Source: Roseivivax sp. GX 12232
GTDB taxonomy: Bacteria > Pseudomonadota > Alphaproteobacteria > Rhodobacterales > Rhodobacteraceae
Assembly: GCF_021272185.1 (NCBI RefSeq)
Contig: NZ_JAJSEC010000003.1
Location: 248,001 to 312,000, forward strand
Direction of reading: 5' to 3'
Length of the DNA stretch: 64,000 nucleotides
Both the position numbers and the translations under genes were made by a program. This document shows, in pieces, positions 28,129 through 37,608 of this stretch (position 1 is its first letter; the number at the start of each line of letters is the position of its first letter). A model generated the notes under the pieces. It searched no databases. It saw only the letters and a program-made list of their open reading frames with translations, and was not told where the DNA came from.

Positions 28129-28491
28129 TTCGGGAGGGGTGTCGGCGGGGCAGGGCGCTTTGACGGGAGGTTGGGGCGAATCCTCGGAGGTGTTCTGGTT
28201 TGAGAGGTGGCGGGCGGAGAAGGGAGCGCCGGGGGCCGTCTCATCTTGGAGGAGGGACAGCCTGGGCCCCCAAGCTCCAGAGCATCCCGCAGACACCTAG
28301 CTTCAGGAAGCCCCCAACCCGAGCACCTGGCGCCAGACCCAAACGCCAAGCCCTCAGCCCGAGCGCCAATTGCCAGACCGCCTCGCAGCCCAACGCCAAG
28401 ACACCCCACCGAGCGCCCATCAAGCCACCCCGGCAACAGCCCGCCCAAAAGGCGCCAACCGCCCCGACGATCACCCAATTTTCCGGATCAG

Positions 28492-28567
28492 TGGTGAGCC
28501 GTGCAGGATTCGAACCTGCGACCCACTGATTAAAAGTCAGTTGCTCTACCAACTGAGCTAACGGCCC
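28492..28567 (-). tRNA. tRNA-Lys (anticodon TTT)
   Basis: On the minus strand GGGCCGTTAGCTCAG begins a 76-nt cloverleaf. The anticodon stem CTGA/TCAG encloses the TTT anticodon, the T arm has GGTTCGAATCC, and the acceptor GGGCCGT/ACGGCTC closes with an encoded CCA (28494-28492). It closely resembles the E. coli tRNA-Lys. Confidence 0.97.
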
Positions 28568-28683
28568 ACTGGGCGGGCTTCTAGAAATACCGCCGGATAG
28601 GGTCAACCCAAAAATTCGGAAAAAAGAACCGACCCCGGGGCACCCTCTGGAAAGGGCCCCTCGGGGGGCGTATATGCGCGCCC

Positions 28684-29520
28684 ATGGCACAGGCGCAGGA
28701 CGCGATCAGTTTCATCAAGATGCACGGGCTCGGCAATGATTTTGTCGTGCTCGACGGACGCCGTGGCGCGCCCGAGGTCACGCCAGGCCTCGCGCGGGCG
28801 CTGGGCGACCGGCACCGGGGCGTGGGATTCGACCAGCTCGCGGTGATCGAGGCCCGAGGGCCGGGCGACGCGCATCTGACCTTCTACAACGCCGACGGCT
28901 CGACCTCGGCGGCCTGCGGGAATGCCACCCGCTGCATTGCCGATATGCTCCTGCGCGAAACCGGGGCCGAGGCGCTGGTCCTGACCACCGACCGCGGGTC
29001 GCTGCCGGTGGTCCGGGCCGAAGGCGGCATGGTCTCGGTCAACATGGGCCCGCCGCAGACGGACTGGGACGCGGTGCCGCTTTCCGAGCCGCTCGACACG
29101 CTGGAGCTGCCGATCGAGGGCGGCCCGGTGGCGACCGGCATGGGCAATCCGCATTGCACCTTCTTCGTGCCCGACGCCGAGGCGGTGGCGCTCGAGGCCT
29201 TCGGGCCGCGCTACGAACACCACGCGCTTTTCCCCGAGCGCACCAACGTCCAGGTGGCGAGCCTCACCGGCCCCGACCGACTGCGCATGCGCGTCTGGGA
29301 GCGCGGCGTCGGCGTGACGCTCGCCTCGGGCTCGTCCTCCTGCGCGACGGCGGTCGCGGCGGCCCGGCGCGGGCTGACGGGACGCCGGGTCACGGTGGAC
29401 CTCGACGGCGGCACGCTCGAGATCGACTGGCGCGAGGACGGCGTCTGGATGACCGGCCCGACGGCGCGGGTCTTCGACGGCACGCTTTCCGCCGACTGGC
29501 TGGCAGAGGTCACCCCATGA
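28684..29520 (+). CDS. dapF: Diaminopimelate epimerase
   Basis: The 278-residue enzyme converts LL- to meso-diaminopimelate for lysine and peptidoglycan synthesis. The N-terminal [12 protein letters not shown] and the first catalytic cysteine in ACGNATRC (Cys78) are typical. The second catalytic position is unusual: the family's ACGSGAC is ASGSSSC here, so the Cys aligned to E. coli Cys217 is Ser215 and a Cys lies five residues on. It overlaps mtaB by 4 bp. Confidence 0.93.
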   Translation: MAQAQDAISFIKMHGLGNDFVVLDGRRGAPEVTPGLARALGDRHRGVGFDQLAVIEARGPGDAHLTFYNADGSTSAACGNATRCIADMLLRETGAEALVLTTDRGSLPVVRAEGGMVSVNMGPPQTDWDAVPLSEPLDTLELPIEGGPVATGMGNPHCTFFVPDAEAVALEAFGPRYEHHALFPERTNVQVASLTGPDRLRMRVWERGVGVTLASGSSSCATAVAAARRGLTGRRVTVDLDGGTLEIDWREDGVWMTGPTARVFDGTLSADWLAEVTP

Positions 29521-30773
29521 GCACCCCGCCCAAGTTCACCACCATGGGCTGCCGCCTCAACGCCTATGAGACCGAGGCGATGAAGCGCATGGCCGCCGAG
29601 GCCGGGCTCGAGGGCGCGGTGGTGGTCAACACCTGCGCGGTGACCTCCGAGGCGGTGCGCAAGGCCCGCCAGGAGATTCGCCGCCTGCGCCGCGACAACC
29701 CCGGCGCGCGGGTCATCGTCACCGGCTGCGCCGCCCAGACCGAACCCCAGACCTTCGCCGCCATGGAGGAGGTCGACCAGGTCATCGGCAATTCCGAGAA
29801 GATGACCCCCGAGGTCTGGCGCGACATGGCCGCCGATTTCATCGGCGAGACCGAGCGCGTGCGGGTCAACGACATCATGTCGGTGACCGAGACCGCCGAA
29901 CATCTGATCGACGGCTTCGGCACCCGCTCGCGCGCCTATGTCCAGGTGCAAAACGGCTGCGACCACCGCTGCACCTTCTGCATCATCCCCTACGGCCGGG
30001 GCAATTCGCGCTCGGTGCCGGCGGGCGTGGTGGTCGACCAGATCAAGCGGCTGGTGCAGGAAGGCTTCAACGAGGTCGTGCTGACCGGCGTCGACCTGAC
30101 CTCCTGGGGCGCGGATCTGCCCGCGACGCCGAAGCTCGGCGACCTGGTGATGCGCATCCTGAAGCTGGTGCCGGACCTGCCGCGGCTGCGGATCTCTTCG
30201 ATCGATTCGATCGAGGTGGACGAGAACCTCATGCAGGCCATCGCCACCGAGCCCCGGCTGATGCCGCATCTGCACCTCTCGCTGCAGCACGGCGACGACC
30301 TGATCCTGAAGCGCATGAAGCGCCGCCACCTGCGCGACGACGCCATCCGCTTCGCCGAGGAGGCCCGCAGCCTGCGCCCCGAGATGACCTTCGGCGCCGA
30401 CATCATCGCGGGCTTCCCGACCGAGACCGAGGCGCAGTTCGAGAACTCGCTGAAGCTGGTCGAGGACTGCGCGCTGACCTGGCTGCATGTCTTCCCCTAC
30501 AGCCCCCGGCCCGGCACGCCCGCCGCGCGCATGCCGCAGGTCGAGGGCACGGCGATCAAGGACCGCGCCAAGCGGCTGCGCGCCGCCGGCACCGAGGCCG
30601 TGGCGCGCCACCTCGAGGGCTCGGCGGGACGGGCGCATCAGATCCTGATGGAGGCCCCCGACATGGGCCGCACCGAGCAGTTCGCCGAGGTGCGATTCTC
30701 CACCCCGCAGACCGAGGGCGCGCTCGTCACCGCGACGCCCGCGCGCCACGACGGGCGGGTGCTCTACGCCTGA
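29517..30773 (+). CDS. mtaB: tRNA ms2t6A37 methylthiotransferase MtaB
   Basis: The 418-residue radical-SAM enzyme adds a methylthio group to t6A at position 37 of some tRNAs. The N-terminal UPF0004 domain has [19 protein letters not shown] and GCAAQTEP, supplying three cysteines for the auxiliary cluster. The radical-SAM motif is CDHRCTFC near residue 150. The start is the ATG at 29517, overlapping the dapF stop. It is one of two methylthiotransferases in the window, with rimO. Confidence 0.93.
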   Translation: MSTPPKFTTMGCRLNAYETEAMKRMAAEAGLEGAVVVNTCAVTSEAVRKARQEIRRLRRDNPGARVIVTGCAAQTEPQTFAAMEEVDQVIGNSEKMTPEVWRDMAADFIGETERVRVNDIMSVTETAEHLIDGFGTRSRAYVQVQNGCDHRCTFCIIPYGRGNSRSVPAGVVVDQIKRLVQEGFNEVVLTGVDLTSWGADLPATPKLGDLVMRILKLVPDLPRLRISSIDSIEVDENLMQAIATEPRLMPHLHLSLQHGDDLILKRMKRRHLRDDAIRFAEEARSLRPEMTFGADIIAGFPTETEAQFENSLKLVEDCALTWLHVFPYSPRPGTPAARMPQVEGTAIKDRAKRLRAAGTEAVARHLEGSAGRAHQILMEAPDMGRTEQFAEVRFSTPQTEGALVTATPARHDGRVLYA

Positions 30774-30843
30774 GGCGCGGCGCCGCGCCCCAGGGCGGCA
30801 CGCTGCGCTTGCGAGAGGCGGCACCTTCCGGCATCACACGGGG

Positions 30844-31539
30844 ATGGATATTCGACGCCAGGCGCTTCTCGTCCACCTTCTGACCGCAACGGGCTCCGTC
30901 TTCGCCATGCTGGCGCTGCTCGCCGCCGCCACAGAGGACTGGGCGGTGATGTATCTCTGGCTGGTGCTGGCCTTCGCCGTCGACGGGATCGACGGCCCGC
31001 TGGCGCGGCGCTACCAAGTGCGTGTGAACGCGGCGCGTTTCGACGGGGTGCTGCTCGACCTGATCATCGACTACCTGACCTATGTCTTCATCCCGGCCTT
31101 CGCGCTCTTCCAGTCGGGGCTCCTGCCGGGCTGGACGGGGTGGTTCTCGATTTTCGTGATCACCTATGCCTCGGCGATGTATTTCGCCGACACTAGGATG
31201 AAGACCGACGATTATTCCTTCGAGGGCTTCCCGGGCTGCTTCAACATGCTGGTCTTGGTGTTCTTCGCGGTGGAACCGGCGATCTGGGTCATGGTGGCGC
31301 TGATCGCGGCGCTGGCGGTGGCGATGTTCCTGCCGCTAAAGTTCGTGCACCCGGTGCGCACGGCGCGCTGGCGCTGGCTGACGCTGCCGGTGGCGCTGGT
31401 CTGGGTCCTGGCCGCGGCCTGGGCGGCCTGGGTCGAGTTCGACCCGGCGACCTGGGCGGTCTGGCTCCTGGTGCCGTCCTCGGTCTACCTCTTGGGCGTG
31501 GGGATCGTGCAGCAGGTCTTTCCGGCGCGGGCGGGCTGA
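30844..31539 (+). CDS. pcs: CDP-alcohol phosphatidyltransferase, probable phosphatidylcholine synthase
   Basis: The 231-residue membrane protein has about seven helices. The CDP-alcohol motif is present as DGPLARRY (from about residue 51), a Gly near residue 68 and two Asp four residues apart (VLLDLIID). The length and the pattern TDDYSFEGFPGCFNM near residue 121 match bacterial phosphatidylcholine synthase (Pcs), which joins choline to CDP-diacylglycerol and is common in Alphaproteobacteria. The tract after it (31540-31693) shows only loose GCTGAGG-type repeats. Confidence 0.8.
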   Translation: MDIRRQALLVHLLTATGSVFAMLALLAAATEDWAVMYLWLVLAFAVDGIDGPLARRYQVRVNAARFDGVLLDLIIDYLTYVFIPAFALFQSGLLPGWTGWFSIFVITYASAMYFADTRMKTDDYSFEGFPGCFNMLVLVFFAVEPAIWVMVALIAALAVAMFLPLKFVHPVRTARWRWLTLPVALVWVLAAAWAAWVEFDPATWAVWLLVPSSVYLLGVGIVQQVFPARAG

Positions 31540-31693
31540 GGCAGGGCGCCCTCGGGGGCGCGCCGCGTGGTTTGGTTTATGCTTGGGCGCTGAGGGGCTT
31601 GGAGGCTGAGCACCCTAGGCGCTGACAGCCCGAGGGCCTTAGGCACTTTGCGCCATCCCAACCCAAAGCCGTCAGACCCGGCGACGCACTCTC

Positions 31694-32392
31694 TTAAAAG
31701 CGCTCCACCCAGGGCCGCAGGGTCAGCTCGTGGCTCCAGGCCGAGCGGTGCTGGTCGATCAGCGCGGCATAGCTTTCCGCGATGGCCTCGGGGGCGAGCA
31801 TCGAGTCGGGGTTCTCCGCCGCCTCGCTGCGCCCGGGATTGCGGATCGCCCCGTCGATGTTCACCCAGGCCACATGCACCCCCTGGGGATGCAGCTCGCG
31901 CGAGAGGCTCTCGGCCAGGCCGCGCTGGGCGAACTTGCCCATGGCGAAGACCGAGGAGCGCGGGAAGCCCTTCACCCCCGCCGAGGCGCCGGTGAAGAGG
32001 ATCGTGCCGCGCACGCCCCTTGCGTCGGGTTCGGCCTCCAGCATCCGCCGCGCGGCGCCCTGGGCGGCGAGGAAGGCCCCGAAGGCGGTGACCTCGACCG
32101 CGTCGCGCACCGCCTCGGGGTCGAGCTCGGTGATGCCGCCCGCGACCCGGCGCGAGGGGTTGTAGATCACCACCCGCGGCGCCTGCGGGAGCTCATCGAA
32201 CAACCCGGCCATGGCCTCGGTGTCGGTGGCGTCGAGCAGATGCGCCTCGGCGCCCAGCTCCTCGGCCAGGGGCAGCATCTTGCCCTCGCTGCGCGCGCCG
32301 AGATGCAGCGCGTAGTCGGGCGCGAGCCGCCGCGCCAGCGCGGCCGACAGCCCGTCGCCCACGCCCAGGATCACCGCGATGGGTTTGGTCAT
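31694..32392 (-). CDS. Short-chain dehydrogenase/reductase-like protein with Phe in place of the catalytic Tyr
   Basis: The 232-residue protein has a Rossmann fold. AVILGVGDGLSAALARRL is the nucleotide site (GVGDGLS rather than TGxxxGIG), VVIYNPS replaces NNAG, and TILFTGASAG carries the catalytic Ser. The YxxxK motif reads FAMGK, so the usual proton donor is missing. The cofactor is probably NAD(P). It is followed by the ABC-2 permease gene upstream in transcription (10-bp gap). The substrate is unknown, and it may not be a classical reductase. Confidence 0.85.
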   Translation of the reverse strand: MTKPIAVILGVGDGLSAALARRLAPDYALHLGARSEGKMLPLAEELGAEAHLLDATDTEAMAGLFDELPQAPRVVIYNPSRRVAGGITELDPEAVRDAVEVTAFGAFLAAQGAARRMLEAEPDARGVRGTILFTGASAGVKGFPRSSVFAMGKFAQRGLAESLSRELHPQGVHVAWVNIDGAIRNPGRSEAAENPDSMLAPEAIAESYAALIDQHRSAWSHELTLRPWVERF

Positions 32393-32402
32393 GGCGCCCT
32401 CC

Positions 32403-33212
32403 CTAGTCCTTCAGCCGGTAGCCGCGGCGGAACATCCGCCAGCCGACGAGATTGATCGCCAGGACCGCGGCCAGCGAGATCACGAAGCCCACGACCGGCG
32501 AGCTGTCCGAGACCCCGATCATGCCGTAGCGCGCCCCGTCGATCAGGTAGAAGATCGGGTTGATATGGGTCAGCTCGTACATGCCCGGGGGCAGGGCGCT
32601 GACCGAGTAGAAGGTGCCCGAGAGGAAGGCGAGCGGGGTCACGATGAAATTGGTGATCGCGGCCATCTGGTCGAACTTCTCGGCGAAAATCCCCGCCACG
32701 ATCCCGAGCCCCGACAGGAAGGCCGCGCCGAGGAAGACGAAGACCAGCGTTACCAGCGGGTATTGCGGCCAGACGCCCAGCACCAGCCCCACGCCAAGCG
32801 CGATGACCACGGCCACCACCAGCCCCCGCGCGATGCCGCCTGCGAGGTAGCCCAGCACCATCTCGGCGCCCGAGAGCGGCGGCATCAGCGTGTCGACGAT
32901 ATTGCCCTGCACCTTGGCGATCACGATCGAGGAGGAGGTATTGGCGAAGGCGTTCTGGATCACCGTCATCATCAGGATGCCCGGCGCGATGAAGGTGGTG
33001 AAGGGCATGCCCATCACGTCGCCCCGGCGCGGCCCGATGGCGATGGAGAAGATCACCATGAACAGCCCGGCGGTGACCAGCGGCGCGAGAAGCGTCTGGG
33101 TCCAGACATTGACGAAGCGCATGACCTCGCGTTCGGCCAGCGTGTAGAGGCCCATCCAGTTGACGCGGCCGAAGCGCCGGTCGCCCTGGCGGTGGGGAAA
33201 GGTATCGGACAT
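32403..33212 (-). CDS. ABC-2 type transporter permease
   Basis: The 269-residue inner-membrane protein has about six helices. An N-terminal cytoplasmic helix (LYTLAEREVMRFVNVWTQ) precedes the first span, and the ABC-2 signature FIVTPLAFLSGTFYSVSALP lies near residue 186. Such permeases export polysaccharides, drugs or lipids with a separate ATPase. No ATPase gene is next to it in the window, so the partner must be encoded elsewhere. It is divergent from gcrA. Confidence 0.88.
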   Translation of the reverse strand: MSDTFPHRQGDRRFGRVNWMGLYTLAEREVMRFVNVWTQTLLAPLVTAGLFMVIFSIAIGPRRGDVMGMPFTTFIAPGILMMTVIQNAFANTSSSIVIAKVQGNIVDTLMPPLSGAEMVLGYLAGGIARGLVVAVVIALGVGLVLGVWPQYPLVTLVFVFLGAAFLSGLGIVAGIFAEKFDQMAAITNFIVTPLAFLSGTFYSVSALPPGMYELTHINPIFYLIDGARYGMIGVSDSSPVVGFVISLAAVLAINLVGWRMFRRGYRLKD

Positions 33213-33323
33213 GAGGTCTCCGGGTTGTATCTCGCTATGGGCTACATAAAATAGAGACCGAAGACGAGATGTCAGGCGGCTCTCTTTTCCGGGGGCCGCT
33301 TTTTATTCATTGAGGTATAGCCG

Positions 33324-33905
33324 ATGTCCTGGACAGACGAGCGGGTCGAACTTCTCAAGAAGATGTGGGGCGAGGGACAATCCGCGAGCCAGATCGCCAA
33401 GGAGCTGGGCGGCGTCACGCGCAACGCGGTGATCGGCAAGGTCCATCGCCTCGGGTTGTCGAACCGTTCGGGCAGCGAGGCCGCCGAGCCCGCGCCCAAG
33501 GCCGAACCGGCCGCCGAGCCGAAGGCCAAGACCGGGTCCAAGGCAAAGGCGAAGCCTGCCGAGCCGAAGGAAGACCCCGCGATGAGCGAGACCAAGAGCG
33601 CCGCGCCCGCACAGGCGCCGCAGCGCCCGAAGATCATCCCCGCCGGCCAGCCGCTGCCGCCGCAGCCCTCGGCCAACGAGATCAGCCCCGAGGCCCTGGC
33701 CAAGGTCAGCGCCGTGGAGAAGAAATCCAAGAAGCTGGGCCTGATGGAGCTGACCGAGCGGACCTGCAAATGGCCCGTGGGAGACCCCGCGACCGAGGAC
33801 TTCTGGTTCTGCGGCCTGCCGGTGCAGCAGGGCAAACCCTATTGCGAGGCGCATGTGGGCGTGGCCTTCCAGCCGATGTCCTCGCGCCGCGACCGCCGGC
33901 GGTAA
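33324..33905 (+). CDS. gcrA: GcrA cell-cycle regulator
   Basis: The 193-residue protein is the alphaproteobacterial cell-cycle factor that binds RNA polymerase carrying the housekeeping sigma factor at methylated GANTC promoters. Residues 1-50 form the helix-turn-helix (MSWTDERVELLKKMWGEG, then TRNAVIGKVHRLGLS). A charged, Ala/Pro/Lys-rich linker follows to about residue 145. The C-terminal part has CKWPVGDP, FWFCG and PYCEAH. TGAGG precedes the ATG. The linker is longer than in Caulobacter but common in Rhodobacterales. Confidence 0.95.
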   Translation: MSWTDERVELLKKMWGEGQSASQIAKELGGVTRNAVIGKVHRLGLSNRSGSEAAEPAPKAEPAAEPKAKTGSKAKAKPAEPKEDPAMSETKSAAPAQAPQRPKIIPAGQPLPPQPSANEISPEALAKVSAVEKKSKKLGLMELTERTCKWPVGDPATEDFWFCGLPVQQGKPYCEAHVGVAFQPMSSRRDRRR

Positions 33906-33976
33906 GCGCACCCGGCGCGCATTTGCGCGCACGGCCAGTATCCCCCGGCGCACAGTCGCGTCCGGCAAAGTGACAT

Positions 33977-34016
33977 CACCCGCGCGGCGCCATCGGGCCC
34001 GCGCGGGTGTTTCTTT
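33977..34016 (+). terminator. Terminator of gcrA
   Basis: CACCCGCGCGG (33977-33987) pairs with CCGCGCGGGTG (33999-34009) and is followed by TTTCTTT. The remaining DNA to 34228 shows no gene. Confidence 0.88.
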
Positions 34017-34228
34017 GCGGGTCGGGAGGCCGCGCCGAGGCCAGGCCCCACGGCCCCCGCCGAGGCGTCCCGGCGCCCCTCGACACCGCGCCGCAGCCTG
34101 ACCGCTGGTGCTCCGCGCATCGCTGGGCCCGCCGCACCCCGCCCCCCGTGTCCTCCAGTCCACGCGGAGCGTCACGTCGCGCGCCCTGTGGACTTCCCCG
34201 GCAAGCGCGGCTCGGCTACACCCGCCCC

Positions 34229-35587
34229 ATGTCGCAGAATCCCCCCGATCTTCGTCCCGATCTCGCCCGCGCCCAGGTCTCCGAGAGCGCGCGTCCCGGC
34301 CAGCCGACCATCGGCATGGTCTCGCTCGGCTGCCCCAAGGCGCTGGTCGACAGCGAGCGCATCCTGACCCGGCTCCGGGCCGAGGGCTACGGCATCTCGG
34401 GCGACTACCAGGGCGCCGACGCGGTGATCGTGAACACCTGCGGCTTCCTCGACAGCGCCAAGGCCGAGAGCTTAGAGGCCATCGGCGAGGCCCTGCGCGA
34501 GAACGGCCGGGTGATCGTCACCGGCTGCCTCGGGGCCGAGCCCGACTACATCACCGGCGCGCATCCCAAGGTCCTGGCCGTCACCGGCCCGCATCAATAC
34601 GAACAGGTGCTCGACGCGGTGCATGGCGCGGTGCCGCCGGCGCCCGATCCCTTCGTCGACCTTCTGCCGGCCAGCGGCGTCAGCCTGACGCCCCGGCATT
34701 ACAGCTACCTCAAGATCTCCGAGGGCTGTAACCACAAGTGCCGCTTCTGCATCATCCCCGACATGCGCGGACGGCTCGCCTCGCGCCCGCATCGCGCGGT
34801 CCTGCGCGAGGCCGAGAAACTGGTCGAGGCGGGCGTACGCGAGCTCCTGGTGATCAGCCAGGACACCTCGGCCTATGGCACCGACTGGAAGGACCGCGAG
34901 GCCAAGGCGCCGATCCTCGATCTGGCCCGCGACCTCGGCAGCCTCGGCGCCTGGGTGCGGATGCATTACGTCTATCCCTATCCGCATGTGCGCGAGCTGG
35001 TGCCGCTCATGGCCGAGGGCGGCGTGCTTCCCTACCTCGACATCCCCTTCCAGCACGCGCATCCCGATGTGCTGAAGCGCATGGCCCGGCCCGCCGCCTC
35101 GGCCCGCACGCTCGACGAGATCCAGGCCTGGCGCGCCGCCTGTCCCGAGATCACCCTGCGTTCGACCTTCATCGTCGGCTACCCCGGCGAGACCGAGGCC
35201 GAGTTCGACTACCTGCTCGACTGGCTCGAGGAGGCGCAGCTCGACCGGGTGGGCTGCTTCCAATACGAGAACGTCGCCGGGGCGCGGTCGAATGAGCTGC
35301 CCAACCATGTCGCGCCCGAGCTCAAGGAAGAGCGCTGGGCGCGCTTCATGGAGAAGGCCCAAGCGATCTCCGAGAAGAAGCTCGCCGCCAAGGTCGGCAC
35401 CGAGGTCGAGGCCATCGTCGACCTGGTCGAGGAGGATGCCGCCACTTGCCGCACCAAGGCCGATGCGCCGGAGATCGACGGCAACCTCTTCGTCGACACC
35501 GGCCACGAGGGGCTGACGCCCGGCGAGATCATCCGCGTGCGGGTCGACGAGGCCAGCGAATACGACCTCTGGGGCGCGCGGGTCTGA
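34229..35587 (+). CDS. rimO: Ribosomal protein S12 methylthiotransferase RimO
   Basis: The 452-residue radical-SAM enzyme methylthiolates an Asp of ribosomal protein S12. The N-terminal domain has [22 protein letters not shown] and TGCLGAEPD. The radical-SAM motif CNHKCRFC near residue 172 precedes PDMRGRL, and a TRAM domain closes the protein. I start it at the ATG at 34229 ([11 protein letters not shown]); the longer frame is unlike the family. It is followed 4 bp later by tdk. Confidence 0.95.
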   Translation: MSQNPPDLRPDLARAQVSESARPGQPTIGMVSLGCPKALVDSERILTRLRAEGYGISGDYQGADAVIVNTCGFLDSAKAESLEAIGEALRENGRVIVTGCLGAEPDYITGAHPKVLAVTGPHQYEQVLDAVHGAVPPAPDPFVDLLPASGVSLTPRHYSYLKISEGCNHKCRFCIIPDMRGRLASRPHRAVLREAEKLVEAGVRELLVISQDTSAYGTDWKDREAKAPILDLARDLGSLGAWVRMHYVYPYPHVRELVPLMAEGGVLPYLDIPFQHAHPDVLKRMARPAASARTLDEIQAWRAACPEITLRSTFIVGYPGETEAEFDYLLDWLEEAQLDRVGCFQYENVAGARSNELPNHVAPELKEERWARFMEKAQAISEKKLAAKVGTEVEAIVDLVEEDAATCRTKADAPEIDGNLFVDTGHEGLTPGEIIRVRVDEASEYDLWGARV

Positions 35588-35591
35588 TCCC

Positions 35592-36170
35592 ATGGCCAAG
35601 CTCTACTTCATGTATTCGACGATGAACGCGGGCAAGTCGACACTGCTGCTGCAGGCCGCGCACAACTACGAGGAACGCGGCATGGCGGTGCTGCTCCTGA
35701 CCGCGGCCTTCGACGGGCGCGCGGGTGCGGGGCGGATCGGCAGCCGCATCGGGCTGGGCCGCGAGGCCGAGACCTTCGACAGCGAGAGCGATCTTTTCGC
35801 CCGGCTCGAGGTGCGCCAGCGCGAGGGCGGGGTGGCCTGCGTCTTCGTGGACGAGGCGCAGTTCCTGACCGAGGCGCAGGTCTGGCAACTCGCCCGCGCC
35901 GCCGACGACCTGGGCCTGCCGGTGATGTGCTACGGGCTCCGGGTGGATTTCCAGGGCAAGCTCTTTCCCGGCTCCGCGGTGCTGCTGGCGCTCGCCGACG
36001 ACCTGCGCGAGGTGCGCACGATCTGCCACTGCGGGCGCAAGGCCACCATGGTGGTGCGCCAGGACGCCGAGGGCCGGGTGTTGACCGCGGGCGAGCAGGT
36101 GCAGATCGGTGGCAACGAGAGCTACGTGAGCCTTTGCCGGCGGCACTGGCGGGCGGCCATGGCGGACTAG
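35592..36170 (+). CDS. tdk: Thymidine kinase (type II)
   Basis: The 192-residue salvage enzyme phosphorylates thymidine. The P-loop is YSTMNAGKST near residue 8, the catalytic VFVDEAQFL near 86, and the lasso/zinc region carries CHCGRKATMV near 142 and SLCRRHW near the C-terminus. Length is normal for the small bacterial type. It is co-transcribed with rimO and ends at a hairpin terminator. Confidence 0.96.
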   Translation: MAKLYFMYSTMNAGKSTLLLQAAHNYEERGMAVLLLTAAFDGRAGAGRIGSRIGLGREAETFDSESDLFARLEVRQREGGVACVFVDEAQFLTEAQVWQLARAADDLGLPVMCYGLRVDFQGKLFPGSAVLLALADDLREVRTICHCGRKATMVVRQDAEGRVLTAGEQVQIGGNESYVSLCRRHWRAAMAD

Positions 36171-36176
36171 CGGGGG

Positions 36177-36201
36177 AAAACGCCGCACGCGGCGGCGTTT
36201 T
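36177..36201 (+). terminator. Terminator of rimO-tdk
   Basis: AAAACGCCGC (36177-36186) pairs with GCGGCGTTTT (36192-36201). A second perfect hairpin, CCGGATCTTT-GCG-AAAGATCCGG, follows at 36204-36226. Confidence 0.88.
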
Positions 36202-36224
36202 GGCCGGATCTTTGCGAAAGATCC

Positions 36225-36340
36225 GGGGCTCTGTGGCGAGGGGCGGAGAGAGCCCGTCAGGGGCGAAGATCCTGGGCTTTGTGGCGAAGGGCGAAGAGAC
36301 CCCGTCAGGGGCAAAGATCCCGCGCCCCGTGGCAAGGCGC
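36225..36340 (+). repeat. 48-bp minisatellite
   Basis: Two complete 48-bp units (36225-36272 and 36273-36320) share GTGGCGARGGGCGRAGAGA and CCGTCAGGGGCRAAGATCC, and a partial third follows. The hairpin arm AAAGATCC just upstream looks like the end of a previous unit. The tract fills the gap between tdk and the convergent KAS III gene. Confidence 0.85.
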
Positions 36341-36423
36341 GCGCTTCGGCAAGGCCCAGCCCTCCAAGGAATGTGCGTCCACATTCCATGCGGAGCCCGC
36401 GTCGGGCTCCGCCCCGCAAAGTT

Positions 36424-37542
36424 CTACACGCGTTCGACCAGCACCGAGCCCACGGAATAGCCCGCCCCGAAGGAGCAGATCACGCCCTTCTCCCCGGGCC
36501 CCAGGTCCTCGGAGTTCTGCGCGAAGGCGATGATCGAGCCCGCCGAGGAGGTATTGGCGTAGTCCTGCAGGATGTTTGGCTGTTCGCCCGGCTCCGGCAC
36601 CCGGCCCAGCACCTTCTTGCCGATGAAATCGTTCATTGCCTTGTTGGCCTGGTGCAGCCAGACCCGCTTGAGGTCCTCGGCGGCCCAGCCCTCCTCCGAC
36701 ATATGCGCGGCGATATGGCTCGAGACCAGCGGCAGCACCTCCTTGAAGACCTTCCGGCCGTTCTGCATGAACTGCATGTCGCGGCGGTCCTCCATGGCGT
36801 CGCGGGTGCGGCGCAGGAAGCCGTTGTTGTTGCGGATGTTGTTGGAGAACTGCGTGGCGCAGCGGGTGCTGTGCACCAGGAAATGCGCGCCCTGCGCGTC
36901 CTCGGCGCGCTCCAGCACCACCGCGGTGGCGACATCGCCGAAGATGAAATGGCAGTCGCGGTCGCGCCATTCCAGGTGGCCCGAGGTGATCTCGGGCGAG
37001 ACCACCACCGCGCAGCGCACCGAGCCCGAGCGGATCATGTCGGCGGCGGCCTGGATGCCGAAGGTCGCCGAGGAACAGGCCACGTTCATGTCGAAGCCGA
37101 AGCCGCCCGCGCCGAGCTCCTTCTGGATCTCGATGGCGATGGCGGGATAGGCGCGCTCGTGGTTCGAGGCGGCGCAGATCACCAGGTCGACCTCATCGCC
37201 GCTGCGGCCCGCGGCGGTGAGCGCCTGGCGCGCGGCGTCGAGGCCGATCTCGGCCATGATCGAGACCTCCTCGTCGGCGCGTTCGGCCAGCCGGGGATAC
37301 ATCCGGTCGGGGTCGAGCACGCCGTCCTTCTCCATCACGTAGCGCCGTTCGATGCCCGAGGCCGAGAAGATGAACTCCGCCGAGGACTGCGGCTTGGCCG
37401 CGACCTCGCCCGCGGCGATCTTCTCGGCATGGGCGGCGTTGAAGCGCTCGGCATGGGCGTTGAAAGCCTCGACGAGCTCGTCGTTGGTGATGGTCTCTGC
37501 GGGGGTGAAGACCCCGGTTCCGGTGATCGCGGGCAAAAACAT
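36424..37542 (-). CDS. Beta-ketoacyl-ACP synthase III family protein
   Basis: The 372-residue thiolase-fold condensing enzyme has the Cys-His-Asn triad: MNVACSSATFG (Cys near residue 155), VWLHQANKAMNDF (His near 297) and QDYANTSSAGS (Asn near 333). It is longer than standard FabH (about 320), with an N-terminal insertion after FNAHAERFNAAHAEK, as in the PA3286-type synthases that elongate medium-chain acyl-CoA. A role as a second, non-housekeeping KAS III is likely. It appears monocistronic. Confidence 0.9.
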   Translation of the reverse strand: MFLPAITGTGVFTPAETITNDELVEAFNAHAERFNAAHAEKIAAGEVAAKPQSSAEFIFSASGIERRYVMEKDGVLDPDRMYPRLAERADEEVSIMAEIGLDAARQALTAAGRSGDEVDLVICAASNHERAYPAIAIEIQKELGAGGFGFDMNVACSSATFGIQAAADMIRSGSVRCAVVVSPEITSGHLEWRDRDCHFIFGDVATAVVLERAEDAQGAHFLVHSTRCATQFSNNIRNNNGFLRRTRDAMEDRRDMQFMQNGRKVFKEVLPLVSSHIAAHMSEEGWAAEDLKRVWLHQANKAMNDFIGKKVLGRVPEPGEQPNILQDYANTSSAGSIIAFAQNSEDLGPGEKGVICSFGAGYSVGSVLVERV

Positions 37543-37608
37543 GTCAGGGCTCCTGGGATTGCCGGAGGCATAGTCACGCGACGGCGCGCGCGCAAGCCTC
37601 GCGGCAGG

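Noticed and set aside
33276..33304. Terminator-like hairpin just before gcrA (GCGGC...GCCGC then TTTTT)
   Set aside because: Only 5 bp with a 14-base loop; too weak, and it would lie inside the gcrA leader without other attenuator signs.
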